From JAYODW01 sp038116745 (GTDB lineage Bacteria > Pseudomonadota > Gammaproteobacteria > Ga0077536), in contig JAYODW010000010.1 of the NCBI GenBank assembly GCA_038116745.1, positions 1 to 64,000 of the forward strand: a stretch of 64,000 nucleotides of DNA. Reading direction: 5' to 3'. Position numbers and translations under genes: made by a program. The notes beneath the pieces are model-generated. The model saw nothing but the letters and a program-made list of their open reading frames with translations, ran no database searches and was not told where the DNA came from. Shown here one piece after another: positions 37,363 through 45,949 of the stretch (positions are counted from its first letter, which is position 1; the number at the start of each line of letters is the position of its first letter).

Positions 37363-38133
37363 TTGAACAAGCAGAGCACAGGCACAGCGCATATGGACAA
37401 CGGTGCGAGCGAGAGAAGCGACAGGGCTTTACCCCAACATCTCGAGGCCGCGATGAATGACGGGCGCAGCTCCTTGGCCCGGGCCGAAAACGCGTACCGC
37501 TTTCTGCGTCTCGAGTTGCTCGAGGGAGACCTGACACCGGGCGAGCCGTTGTCCGTCGTTGCCCTGTCACGCGAACTCAAGTGCAGCAGGGTTCCGGTGA
37601 TGGAGGCAATAAAGCGCCTTGCAGGCGAGGGCTTCATCACAATCGTTCCTCAGGTCGGGTGCCATGTAATGACGCCTGCGCCCGCAGATGTCCGGGACTT
37701 CTTCGTACTGTTCGCCACCATCGAGGCCACGGTGACCGCCTTCGCCGCTGCCCGCCGGTCGGACGCCGACGCCGTTGAGTTCGAGAGAACCTGCGCGCGC
37801 GTTGCTGCCGATGCCGCAAAGGCAGGCGCGCCGGCTGCACGCGATCCAACCTATCGCCGCCTGAATCTACTGTTTCACTCCCATATTCATCGGATGGCAC
37901 GGTCGCCGGCCTCGACAGAGGTCGCCCGGAGCCTCTGGGACCGTTCGGACTTCTATATCAAGCTGGCATTCGGCTCTCTGTATTTCTCTCCGCGGATCCT
38001 GGCTGCCCAGAATGAGATCCGGCAGGCCATCGTGATGGGTGATGCTGAGCGCGCTCGGGTCGCCGTCGCTGGATATCTGAACGGGGTGGGAGAGCGGGTT
38101 GCCCGCCAGCTGGAGCGGACTGCGCAGGATTGA
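37363..38133 (+). CDS. GntR-family (FadR/FCD subfamily) transcriptional regulator
   Basis: The N-terminal winged helix (AYRFLRLELLEGDLTPGEPLSV, SRELKCSRVPVMEAIKRLAGEGFI) is followed by an all-helical FCD effector domain with FFVLFATIEATVTAFAA and the His-rich FHSHIHRMA. It probably represses the divergent luciferase-like/HpaB/MhpC/MhpB/MetE-like operon until an aromatic acid binds. The start is uncertain. TTG at 37363 gives 256 residues, while the ATG at 37393 gives 246 and leaves more room for a leader after the palindrome. Confidence 0.8.
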   Translation: MNKQSTGTAHMDNGASERSDRALPQHLEAAMNDGRSSLARAENAYRFLRLELLEGDLTPGEPLSVVALSRELKCSRVPVMEAIKRLAGEGFITIVPQVGCHVMTPAPADVRDFFVLFATIEATVTAFAAARRSDADAVEFERTCARVAADAAKAGAPAARDPTYRRLNLLFHSHIHRMARSPASTEVARSLWDRSDFYIKLAFGSLYFSPRILAAQNEIRQAIVMGDAERARVAVAGYLNGVGERVARQLERTAQD

Positions 38134-38154
38134 GTTCTGCTGGGTGTCAGTTAG

Positions 38155-38182
38155 CTGGATATCCTCGGGAGAACATATCCAG
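38155..38182. terminator. inverted repeat after the gntR gene
   Basis: CTGGATAT (38155-38162) and ATATCCAG (38175-38182) form an 8-bp stem with a 12-nt loop, between two convergent genes. No U-tract follows, so termination function is only suggested by position. Confidence 0.35.
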
Positions 38183-38266
38183 GAGCGCGAGCTCGATAGA
38201 GCTCCCCTGTGTTGAGACGGGCTGCTTAGCGGTCGCGCTGTGGCTGCTGCTTGCTCCGTTCTGTGC

Positions 38267-39868
38267 TCACGGAGTTGCGATCGCCTTCAGTAGAGCAGCA
38301 TGGTCTATTTTTAATAAAACTGATTCGATCTGACCTGTACTGCTCTCGCGGTACCAGAGCGGACTCGTAAAGCTGGAAAAATAGGGTAGCCCTTGTTGCA
38401 CCCCTTCCTTATCCAAAGTTCGTCTCGGTTGTAGAGCACTTAGAAAAACATAATCAGCGCCGGACTGGTGTACTTTCAGCGGAAGGTCCGAATCATAAGC
38501 AGGAAGGGAAACGCCCCGCCGCCCTGTCAACAAAGCGATATAGGACGGGCTATACCACATGATCGAGGCCTGATCTGATGTGTCGCGGGCCAGTTTGCGC
38601 ATGTCCCAAAAAAGATCACGATGCAAGCGCGCCTTCTCCTGCGCGCCCGCCAGTTCGGGCACCCGATAAAACTCACTGATTCCCCTCAGTTCCCCACCTT
38701 CGTCAGAGATAAAACGCATGGCGACAAAAGACAGGGCCGGCAAGGTAATCAGGAAAATGCTGACTACACAGCTGGCAACAATTCTCCGGCTATTGAAATC
38801 AAATCCGACGAGGGAGCCAAGCCAGCGGAAAGCGTAAACCTGGTACCAGATCAAAAGAGGGAGGATCGGATATAAAAACCGCACCATCTGATTGCTGGTT
38901 GGCCAGATTGAAATAATAAAAATGTAAAAAATGATATACCAGGCATCCAGCGCATTTCGTGCAGCGCGGAGTACCAAACCCATCAAAGCGAGCGCTAAGA
39001 ATAGAAAAACGATAACGTCTCGAATAGAGATATTATCGCTCCAATACAATAACCAGCTGGTTCGCCAACCTGGAATAAAGGCAGCAATCTGTGGGCTGAA
39101 TAAAGACCACAGATTGCTGACTGCTGAGCTCTCACCGTTTATGGCCTGTATTAGCCCAGAAGTGATGCCTGCGTAGATTCCTTCCTCGCCGGCGGGCCTG
39201 ACCACGAGCCACAGACAGAAAGCACCCAGGGTTACGAAGGGCGCAAGATTGAGCGACAGATTGAATCTTCCCTCCTTCAGCTGTTGGATGAGCCCCTGTA
39301 GCCCTATAGCGATTGCTAACGCCATGCCAACGCTGCGGAGCATCACCGCGGCAATGAGCAGACTGCTCAGTCCGATTATCTGGGCGCGCTTTACAACAGG
39401 AGATTGCCCTAGATGAAAATAAATTGTCGCCAAGGAAACCAATAAATAGGGATTCTCGGAGAGAATCCCAAGCATATTGGTCCATGCTGCCGGTGTGGTA
39501 CTGAAAAGAATTGCGATAGCCAGCGCCGAGGCCGGAGCTTCCCCGGCTTTTATCAGGAAAAAACACAAAAGAACACAGGAAGCAACAAAGAAGGCTGCGA
39601 CGAGAATGTGGGCGCGTTTGTAATTACTTTCAGCGCCGCTCAGCGCAAGTATCCAGGGAAACACCGGTGGATAGTTGCTTTCTATTCGAAAAGCTTCTCG
39701 AACCGCCGCATCTGTTTCGATATACGGCGAAAAATGTTGCGCCTGCACAATATAGCTGACGCTGTCATCTGCAAACGATGCCAGACCGTTTCCCGAGACA
39801 AAGAAGGTCGATGCAACTATAAGACCGGCAACCCAGGCGAGAAGTATTGTTCTCAAGCGCGTACTCAC
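38267..39868 (-). CDS. polytopic membrane protein, GT-C glycosyltransferase-like
   Basis: The 533-residue protein has an N-terminal signal-anchor helix, then the periplasmic loop GLASFADDSVSYIVQAQ, followed by about ten further hydrophobic helices and a C-terminal soluble region of about 140 residues. The layout and an acidic pair in the first large loop resemble GT39/ArnT-type enzymes that use polyprenyl-phosphate sugars in the periplasm. I assign the family by architecture only. The DNA is clearly AT-richer than the catabolic genes around it. The GT2 gene lies divergently, which fits a donor-synthase plus transferase pair. Confidence 0.6.
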   Translation of the reverse strand: MSTRLRTILLAWVAGLIVASTFFVSGNGLASFADDSVSYIVQAQHFSPYIETDAAVREAFRIESNYPPVFPWILALSGAESNYKRAHILVAAFFVASCVLLCFFLIKAGEAPASALAIAILFSTTPAAWTNMLGILSENPYLLVSLATIYFHLGQSPVVKRAQIIGLSSLLIAAVMLRSVGMALAIAIGLQGLIQQLKEGRFNLSLNLAPFVTLGAFCLWLVVRPAGEEGIYAGITSGLIQAINGESSAVSNLWSLFSPQIAAFIPGWRTSWLLYWSDNISIRDVIVFLFLALALMGLVLRAARNALDAWYIIFYIFIISIWPTSNQMVRFLYPILPLLIWYQVYAFRWLGSLVGFDFNSRRIVASCVVSIFLITLPALSFVAMRFISDEGGELRGISEFYRVPELAGAQEKARLHRDLFWDMRKLARDTSDQASIMWYSPSYIALLTGRRGVSLPAYDSDLPLKVHQSGADYVFLSALQPRRTLDKEGVQQGLPYFSSFTSPLWYRESSTGQIESVLLKIDHAALLKAIATP

Positions 39869-39966
39869 GACGGGCAGGGATGTCTGAGAAAAGTCGGGGA
39901 TTTGTGCGGGGTCGGGTACATCAGGTCACTCGCTCGTGCCCCGTCTGGATGGCAACACTGCTAATC

Positions 39967-39990
39967 ATGGGTAGCAAACTGACTACCCAT
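39967..39990. promoter_or_regulatory. inverted repeat in the divergent glycosylation promoter
   Basis: ATGGGTAG (39967-39974) and CTACCCAT (39983-39990) form a perfect 8-bp inverted repeat with 8 nt between. It is directly followed by TACAAT (39991-39996), a plausible -10 for the rightward GT2 gene at 40026. It may be an operator. No regulator gene is adjacent. Confidence 0.4.
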
Positions 39991-40025
39991 TACAATTCTT
40001 ACGTCAATATGCGGGTATCGAACAC

Positions 40026-40787
40026 ATGATAAACGGGCAGAGGGTTCTGGTGGTGCTGCCTGCGTACAGGGCAGGCCGGACGCTGGAAATGACCTACAAC
40101 GCGATTCCGCACGATGTCGTTGACGACGTTCTGCTGGTTGACGACCACAGCGATGACAACACGCTGGAGATAGCGCGTAAGCTCGCTATCCGTTACGTCG
40201 CGCATGATTCAAATCAGGGCTACGGTGCGAATCAGAAAACCTGTTACTCAGAGGCTCTGAGATCGCCGGCCGACATCATTATCATGCTGCACCCGGATTA
40301 TCAGTACGATCCTCGTCTCGTAACGGCGATGGCCTCTATGGTCAGCTCAGGAATTTACGATTTCGTGTTGGGCTCACGTATCCTCGGGGGTGGTGCGCTG
40401 GCGGGCGGGATGCCACTGTATAAATATCTGGCCAACCGTGTTCTGACCGAATTTCAGAACCTGATGATGGGAACGCGCTTAACCGAATTTCATACCGGCT
40501 ACCGCGCTTATTCGCGAAAACTTTTAGAAACCCTTTCGCTGAAAGAAAATTCAGACGACTTTGTGTTCGATAACCAGATGCTGGCGCAGGCGATAGCTCA
40601 TGGTTTCAGACTTGGCGAGATTTCCTGTCCCACCAAGTATTTTGCCGGAGCAAGCTCTATCAATATCCGCAATTCCATTCGTTATGGTGTCGGGGTAATC
40701 GCTACAAGCCTGCATTTCAGACTATGGCGCTGGGGGCTCGCTGCGCCTGGTCTCTTTGCAGGGGCTGGGACAGGGAGGAAAACCTAG
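40026..40787 (+). CDS. family 2 glycosyltransferase, polyprenyl-phosphate sugar synthase type
   Basis: The 253-residue GT-A enzyme begins [22 protein letters not shown], then has the DXD region [12 protein letters not shown], the second acidic motif [10 protein letters not shown] and [11 protein letters not shown], as in dolichol-phosphate mannose synthase-like proteins. There are no C-terminal membrane helices, so it is a soluble or peripheral enzyme on the cytoplasmic face. It could make a lipid-linked sugar used by the divergent GT-C-like membrane protein. The TAG stop is followed by a convergent TVP38-type gene. Confidence 0.84.
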   Translation: MINGQRVLVVLPAYRAGRTLEMTYNAIPHDVVDDVLLVDDHSDDNTLEIARKLAIRYVAHDSNQGYGANQKTCYSEALRSPADIIIMLHPDYQYDPRLVTAMASMVSSGIYDFVLGSRILGGGALAGGMPLYKYLANRVLTEFQNLMMGTRLTEFHTGYRAYSRKLLETLSLKENSDDFVFDNQMLAQAIAHGFRLGEISCPTKYFAGASSINIRNSIRYGVGVIATSLHFRLWRWGLAAPGLFAGAGTGRKT

Positions 40788-40845
40788 ATCCCCCGAAGAG
40801 CTTCCGCTGTCAGGGTTGCCGCGTCTCTCAGTCGATCTCGATCGT

Positions 40846-41511
40846 TTATTCTGCCAGTTCTGCTGGGCAGAAACGTCGAAACAGGCGGGGGCCGTAAATC
40901 ACCACGGCGAGAAACCCGACAGCCAACAGTATTTGCCGAACTGCGTCTGAATTACCGCCAGCGGCATCGACCCCGACATTTCCCAGGTATGAGTACGCGG
41001 ATATGTTCGGGAGTAAGCAAACTGCCGTGGTGCTTAAATAAACCGCGAAACGGATCTGAGTTAATCCCAGCAGATAATTAATCAGGAAAAAGGGGAATAT
41101 CGGAACGATGCGGCTGAAAGCGACGAAGCGCCAGCCCTCTTGTTCGACTTTTTCCATTACATAAGCGGCACGAGACCGTGATTTTTTCATCAGCAGATCC
41201 GTCAGCAAAAACCGCGAGAGAAAAAAAGACAGGGCTGCGCCTATAACAGCGCCGGCCAGGTTATAGAGCAGTCCTGGCCACAGTCCGAACAGTGCGCCGC
41301 CCGCAATGGTCAAGAGAGATGCAGGCACACAAATACATACCAGAAGCGCGAACAGAAAAATGAAAACCAGAGGCGCCCATGCTCCGGTTTTTGCAAGACT
41401 CAGATCCAGAAAGCTGGGTTCGACGAGTTCAGGTTTGGCTGCCAGAAACAGTGCGGTGCAGAACATCAGAATTATCAGAGCGATGCGCGACAGGCGCTGA
41501 GGTTTGCTCAT
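40846..41511 (-). CDS. TVP38/TMEM64 (VTT/DedA-like) membrane protein
   Basis: I choose the ATG at 41511, which gives 221 residues. A GTG 48 bp upstream in the same frame has no ribosome site. The sequence carries the VTT-domain pattern: AGGALFGLWPGLLYNLAGAVIGAALSFFLSRFLL, then EGWRFVAFSRIVPIFPFFLINYLLGLTQI, the two re-entrant loops of DedA-like lipid scramblases. Members help recycle lipid carriers or scramble phospholipids, which would suit the adjoining lipid-sugar genes. Confidence 0.82.
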   Translation of the reverse strand: MSKPQRLSRIALIILMFCTALFLAAKPELVEPSFLDLSLAKTGAWAPLVFIFLFALLVCICVPASLLTIAGGALFGLWPGLLYNLAGAVIGAALSFFLSRFLLTDLLMKKSRSRAAYVMEKVEQEGWRFVAFSRIVPIFPFFLINYLLGLTQIRFAVYLSTTAVCLLPNISAYSYLGNVGVDAAGGNSDAVRQILLAVGFLAVVIYGPRLFRRFCPAELAE

Positions 41512-41688
41512 GGAGGTTCTGGCAGAAAACAAACGGTGGAATTGTGCGTCTGATTGCACTGATCACGCACGCCGGCTGCGCCGAATGGATCGCAGGGCGG
41601 ACGAAAGACCGTTCTAACAGGAAGGTTGAGGAGGCGCTGGATGGCAGCTCCTGGTTCGGGGCCTGCGCTGAGCAGCGGCGCTGCGTAC

Positions 41689-41970
41689 TCAGCCGCCGGC
41701 AATTCCGACCAGAAAGGTGATGGTCTCGCCGTCTTCCAGCGTGTCTTCCATCGAGACCCGTCGGCCCTTGGTGTCGACGAACATCGTGCCTCGCTCGTTC
41801 AGCTCCTGGGTTTCGGGATCAATCAGCATGGCCTGCATTTTTTCGCCGTAGCGCGCGGATATGCTCGCCGCCAGCGCGCAGACGGTCGGCTCCTCGAGCT
41901 CGAAGCTGGCGCGACTGGTCGCGGCCAGCTCTTTGAAATGACTGTGAAACTCGGCGTGAACGGTGATCAT
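41689..41970 (-). CDS. MoaD/ThiS-like sulfur carrier protein
   Basis: The start at 41970 gives a 93-residue beta-grasp protein beginning MITVHAEFHSHFKEL and ending FLVGIAGG. The terminal Gly-Gly is the site that is adenylated and thiocarboxylated in MoaD and ThiS. The longer upstream frame is not needed. It follows the aldehyde ferredoxin oxidoreductase gene by 14 bp in the same direction. AOR enzymes need a bis-molybdopterin tungsten cofactor, so this carrier probably donates the dithiolene sulfur for that cofactor. Confidence 0.8.
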   Translation of the reverse strand: MITVHAEFHSHFKELAATSRASFELEEPTVCALAASISARYGEKMQAMLIDPETQELNERGTMFVDTKGRRVSMEDTLEDGETITFLVGIAGG

Positions 41971-41984
41971 CGCTTCGCCGCCTC

Positions 41985-43946
41985 TCAGGCCAGAGCACCT
42001 TCGGACGCGAGCACCTCCGCCACGTCTCCCATATCGAGGTCGTTCAGTTTCGCGCTGGTCTGCAGGCCGGAGGCCTGATCCCAGCCGCGCCACTCGTAGT
42101 ATTCATCGAGCACGGTGTTGAACATGTCCGCTGCCACCTTGCCCGGATACATGCCCTCCGGGTTCGGCTCCCACATCCAGCGCTCGCACACGGTGTCATG
42201 TTCCCGACGGAATCCGACCCTGGAGTTGAATGCCTTCTCAAGATTGCAGATCCGTTCACCGGCGCGCATGAGCTCTTCGGGGGAGTAGTCAATACCCGTG
42301 GCCGCCGCGTACGCGCCGCCGTAATAATCCTGCGGGGTGTAGCCGGAGGGATCGAGCATCCAGTGAAACAGGCACACACCGTAGGAATTCAGCAGTGCAA
42401 CCTGGTTTTCCACCAGTGCGGTGCAGGCGCCCTTGAGTTCCGGAGTGGAGAGATCGGCCGCCTCAGTGCGTCCGTTGAAGTAGATCTTCGACAGGTCCTT
42501 GCGCTGGAATTTCTCGATCAGGCCGATACCCTTGAGATGGTCAGCGCCTCGCGAAGCGACCGCCATATTGTTCATCCACGTCGGGAAGGGGCGCATTTCT
42601 TCCGTGAAGCTGGCGCCGCCTTTGCCGTAAGTGGCGTATTTCATGAAGTTCTGCCCCTTCAGCGCCGAATACTTCAGAGCGCCATGGTAGGGGCCGTCGC
42701 GGAACATCTCGCCGAACAGATTTTTCTGGAAGACGATCGAATCCATGCAGGATTCGATGTCTTCCATATTGCCCCACTCGAGGCTCTGCTCGTGGCCGAA
42801 AAGCTCGGCAACGTCACGCGATGAAATCAGATCACGCTGTTTTAGCTCCATCAGGAAACTGATGGAGCAGGACAGGTCCTGATTATCAATGCCGTAGTCG
42901 TTGGTGATCTTTCCCCAGTGAGCGACTTCCGACCAGTCACGCAGATCGAGCGCGCCGGCAGCGCTGCCGGTTGTCAGATACTCGGGACGGCGGAACGTCT
43001 CGCCGACATATTTCTTGGCGGCTTCGGATTCCGTGCCGTCGATTTTGTATTTCGCATCGCAGGCGATGAAGCAGTCCGAGGAGCAGACCTCTGAATACTT
43101 GTGATATTTCTTGACCCAGTTGTCTGAGCGGATCTCATCACCGCGGAACATGTTGCCCTGATTGTTGCGCCAGAAATGGCTGCCGATGTGCTGGTACATC
43201 TCGACCGCGCCAAGAGTGCCGCGGCGCTTGAAGCCGTAGACGGCCTCGTTGCCGTCGATGCGCTGACGGAAATCGTCTGACCATTCCAGCATGTCACCCG
43301 GCCGGGTTACGCGCAGGCCGCCATCGCCCTGAACCGCGATGGCCTTGAGATTCTTCGAACCCAGTACAGCGCCACCGCCACAGCGCGCGTGAATGCGCAG
43401 CGCGTCAGAGACTACGCCGGCAATTCCGACCTGATTCTCGCCAGCCTGGGAGATGGTCAGGGTGTGAACTTTCGAGGGGTAGTCACCGAGCTCGCGCTGG
43501 AGGATGCCGTGTGTCTCAGTCGTGTCCTTGCCCCAAAGGTGAGCAGCGTCGCGGATGGCGACTTCGTCGTTCGCGATATGCAGATAGACGGGGCGCGGTG
43601 CCTCGCCGGTGATCGCAATGTATTCGTAGCCGGTGAAGCGCACCATGTAGGGGAATTTCCCGCCCCCGGCAGAGTCGCCGAACATGTTGTAGCAGGGACT
43701 CTTGAAGGTAATGCGGCCTTTGATGCCGCTGCCGGCACCTGTGCCAGCGAGCGGCCCGACGCCGAATACGAAGATGTTATCGGGTCCGCGCGGGTCGCAA
43801 TGGATGTCGTGAGTCAGGAAGTGTTCCCACATAATCCAGTTGTTGATCCCTGAACCGCCGATCCATTTCTGAAAGATCGCGTGCGGAATGATCTCGCTTT
43901 TGAGCTCGCCCGTTGTCAGGTTGACCCGAAGAAGTCTGCTTTCCAT
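41985..43946 (-). CDS. aor: aldehyde:ferredoxin oxidoreductase (tungsten-pterin enzyme family)
   Basis: The 653-residue protein begins SRLLRVNLTTGE and KWIGGSGINNW and has the pterin-binding stretch FGVGPLAGTG with GRITFKSP, then RCGGGAVLGSKNLKAIAV. The cluster cysteines are Cys288, Cys292 and Cys296 in EVCSSDCFIAC, with a further Cys in LLNSYGVCLFHW. AORs oxidise aldehydes to acids, or run in reverse, passing electrons to ferredoxin through one [4Fe-4S] centre. It is in an operon with a four-cluster ferredoxin upstream and a sulfur carrier downstream. AGGGGAGA precedes the start and is complementary to the sRNA loop found at 62.3 kb. Confidence 0.9.
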   Translation of the reverse strand: MESRLLRVNLTTGELKSEIIPHAIFQKWIGGSGINNWIMWEHFLTHDIHCDPRGPDNIFVFGVGPLAGTGAGSGIKGRITFKSPCYNMFGDSAGGGKFPYMVRFTGYEYIAITGEAPRPVYLHIANDEVAIRDAAHLWGKDTTETHGILQRELGDYPSKVHTLTISQAGENQVGIAGVVSDALRIHARCGGGAVLGSKNLKAIAVQGDGGLRVTRPGDMLEWSDDFRQRIDGNEAVYGFKRRGTLGAVEMYQHIGSHFWRNNQGNMFRGDEIRSDNWVKKYHKYSEVCSSDCFIACDAKYKIDGTESEAAKKYVGETFRRPEYLTTGSAAGALDLRDWSEVAHWGKITNDYGIDNQDLSCSISFLMELKQRDLISSRDVAELFGHEQSLEWGNMEDIESCMDSIVFQKNLFGEMFRDGPYHGALKYSALKGQNFMKYATYGKGGASFTEEMRPFPTWMNNMAVASRGADHLKGIGLIEKFQRKDLSKIYFNGRTEAADLSTPELKGACTALVENQVALLNSYGVCLFHWMLDPSGYTPQDYYGGAYAAATGIDYSPEELMRAGERICNLEKAFNSRVGFRREHDTVCERWMWEPNPEGMYPGKVAADMFNTVLDEYYEWRGWDQASGLQTSAKLNDLDMGDVAEVLASEGALA

Positions 43947-43968
43947 TGGTTTTCTCCCCTGTATCCGC

Positions 43969-44622
43969 TTAGGCGGAGCTGCTGATCTCGCCGCGCTCGA
44001 GCATGGCCTGCATCATGCCGATCTCGTCGCGCGGTTCGGGTTTCTGTTTGGACACGGCATTGAATTCCGCCTGGTTTTCGTAGAACAGCACGGGTAGCCG
44101 GACGTATTGCTTGCCTTCATTGAGCATTTCCGGTCGCGTGGCGCACGCTTTTACACAAACCGGATCGCCGCCGCAGAGATCGCATTTCAGAACCTCTCCG
44201 GACGGTGCGACGAAAACCACATCGAACGGGCATCCCGGTATGCACTCCATACATTGAATGCACTGATCCTGATCGATGACAGCCGCCATGGTCTCCGGGT
44301 CGTAGTAGAAAGCGTCCGTCGGGCAGACCTCGGCGCAGGGCGGTGGATTACCGCAGTGGTGGCAGATCTCAGCAACGAAGCCGATGCCCAGTGGGTTCAC
44401 CTTGGAGGGCTTGGTCGGCGCGTGGTCGATGCGCAGTCGCGAGTAGCGCGGGTTGATAGTGCCGTCCGGAGAGTGCGCAAGCGAGCACGCGACTTCGCAG
44501 ACGTTGCACTCGGTGCATTGATTCCTCAGCGCAAAGAGTTTCGTCGCGACATTCGGAATGTCCTCTCCGGCCGCATACCGCGTGGCGCCGGTCACAAGTT
44601 CTTTCTGGGGCTTTGCCGTCAT
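43969..44622 (-). CDS. ferredoxin-type subunit with four [4Fe-4S] sites
   Basis: I choose the ATG at 44622 (GAGGT upstream), which gives 217 residues. Four four-cysteine groups can be seen: CTECNVCEVAC, CHHCGNPPPCAEVCP, CIQCMECIPGCP and CDLCGGDPVCVKAC. This matches the HybA/DmsB-like electron-transfer subunits that accompany AOR in bacterial enzymes. It would carry electrons from AOR to a further acceptor. No NAD(H)-binding third subunit is adjacent. It is 22 bp upstream of aor in the same direction. Confidence 0.87.
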   Translation of the reverse strand: MTAKPQKELVTGATRYAAGEDIPNVATKLFALRNQCTECNVCEVACSLAHSPDGTINPRYSRLRIDHAPTKPSKVNPLGIGFVAEICHHCGNPPPCAEVCPTDAFYYDPETMAAVIDQDQCIQCMECIPGCPFDVVFVAPSGEVLKCDLCGGDPVCVKACATRPEMLNEGKQYVRLPVLFYENQAEFNAVSKQKPEPRDEIGMMQAMLERGEISSSA

Positions 44623-44742
44623 GCATTGGACCTCGAATGGCTGCACCTTACGCCGCCCGGCCGCTCCGGGTAGCGCGTCATGGATCGAGCAATCCATGGC
44701 ACAATCCGCCCCATCATAGACGTCTCTACAGCGGCGGTCACC

Positions 44743-45000
44743 ATGAGTGAATCCCAATGGCTACAGCATCCTGAATTAGGCGAACTGGCCGCTCAGCGCC
44801 TGCTGGACTGTATTTTCGCGTTAGCGCCGAATGGCCGCATCCTGCATTTCCACGTCGAGCAGTGTGAGCTGGAGTCACGGGATGGCGAAATCCACTTTTG
44901 CCTGAACGGCGCTCCGGCAAGTGAAGAGCGCTCCCGCTGTCAAATCATTCCCCCGCTGGTGCCCGCATTCCGTGGCCGTAGCCAGAGGTCTTCAGCATGA
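44743..45000 (+). CDS. small hypothetical protein
   Basis: The 85-residue protein begins MSESQWLQHPELGELAAQRLLD. It overlaps the rhodanese gene by ATGA, so the two are translated together. It is divergent from the ferredoxin/AOR operon with a promoter region of about 120 bp between. I do not recognise a family. Confidence 0.5.
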   Translation: MSESQWLQHPELGELAAQRLLDCIFALAPNGRILHFHVEQCELESRDGEIHFCLNGAPASEERSRCQIIPPLVPAFRGRSQRSSA

Positions 45001-45416
45001 GTGCTGCGATCGCGTCACCGCGAGAAACCGCTGCTGCTATCGGTGAGACGGGGGGTGCGACTTACGTGGATGTGCGTACCGTGGAGGAGTTTGTCGGAGG
45101 CCGCCCAGTCGGCAGGGTGGTCAACGTACCGCTGGAGTTCTATCACCCCACGACGGCCGCAGTGCATGACAACGAGGCTTTTGAGCTGGTCTGTCAGCAC
45201 GCGTTGGATGCGGGGGCTGCAGTCATTGTGGGAGGAGACGACGGCAGCCGCGCCGGTCGCGCCGCTGAGCGCTTGCTTGCTGCCGGGTTCAGCGATGTGC
45301 GCGTGATGGCGCTGGGCTTATCCGCCTGGGTGGCGCAGGGGTTGGCAACAACCAAGGACAATCGCGACGGTGTCAGCTATGTGTCTCTGCTGACGCCGGC
45401 TCGGCGGGCTAAGTAA
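44997..45416 (+). CDS. rhodanese-fold protein lacking the catalytic cysteine
   Basis: The 139-residue protein has the rhodanese fold: ATYVDVRTVEEFVGGRPVG and the end SDVRVMALGLSAW. The active-site loop reads VIVGGDDGSRAGRAA, where active rhodaneses have a Cys in place of Gly80. It therefore should not form a persulfide itself. It may bind partners or regulate sulfur transfer to the nearby MoaD-like carrier. It overlaps the small upstream gene by 4 bp. Confidence 0.75.
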   Translation: MSAAIASPRETAAAIGETGGATYVDVRTVEEFVGGRPVGRVVNVPLEFYHPTTAAVHDNEAFELVCQHALDAGAAVIVGGDDGSRAGRAAERLLAAGFSDVRVMALGLSAWVAQGLATTKDNRDGVSYVSLLTPARRAK

Positions 45417-45439
45417 GTCCGACCGCTCAGTTCAGTGAG

Positions 45440-45465
45440 TGCCTCGTGAGCGGGCTCTCGAGGCA
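45440..45465. terminator. hairpin between convergent genes
   Basis: TGCCTCG (45440-45446) pairs with CGAGGCA (45459-45465) around an inner GAGC/GCTC pairing. It lies between the rhodanese-fold gene and the convergent FmdB-like gene. The sequence after it has few U residues in either direction, so termination strength is uncertain. Confidence 0.45.
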
Positions 45466-45475
45466 TTGCTCAGGA

Positions 45476-45754
45476 TCAGAATTTGGTCGTACGCATGGGC
45501 GCCGCCATAGGTCCATGCTTCAGGGACTTCGATGCTTCTCCGTGCGCTTTGAGCTGTTTCGAGGTGGTTGCTGCCATGTTGGTCGCGCTGCCACTTCCAA
45601 CAAGACGCTGCACTGGTGAGTCGGCGGGTGTATCGCCGAGTTCCAGCTTGGCGTATTCACACAGTTCGCCCCAGGTTTCGAAGCGTTTGGAGATGCCGTG
45701 GACGACCTCGATCGTCTGGCCGTTACTCGGGCAGTGGTAATCGTAAAGGGGCAT
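45476..45754 (-). CDS. FmdB-like small protein with degenerate zinc ribbon
   Basis: The 92-residue protein begins MPLYDYHCPSNGQTIEVVHGIS, clearly the FmdB/CxxC_CxxC_SSSS start, but the first Cys pair CxxCG is now CPSNG and the second pair (usually CPxCG) is gone. It keeps the PVQRLVGSGS stretch and the basic C-terminal tail. It should not bind zinc. Function is unknown. The divergent or nearby MFS gene gives no hint. Confidence 0.65.
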   Translation of the reverse strand: MPLYDYHCPSNGQTIEVVHGISKRFETWGELCEYAKLELGDTPADSPVQRLVGSGSATNMAATTSKQLKAHGEASKSLKHGPMAAPMRTTKF

Positions 45755-45949
45755 GTTGTCTCCCGCCTAGTCACCTGGAAATTCGGGCCATGCATTATAG
45801 CCAGGGGAGTAGCCCGTCGCGCTCTTCGGCATGAGCTTGCCTGTTTCTGTCTGTGCTCCCTAGACTTGGCCGGGTCCGTGGATGCATGAACGCAGACGCT
45901 GGCGGACAAAGCGCTGACGCAACTGGAACACTGCGGGGGGCAGAACACC

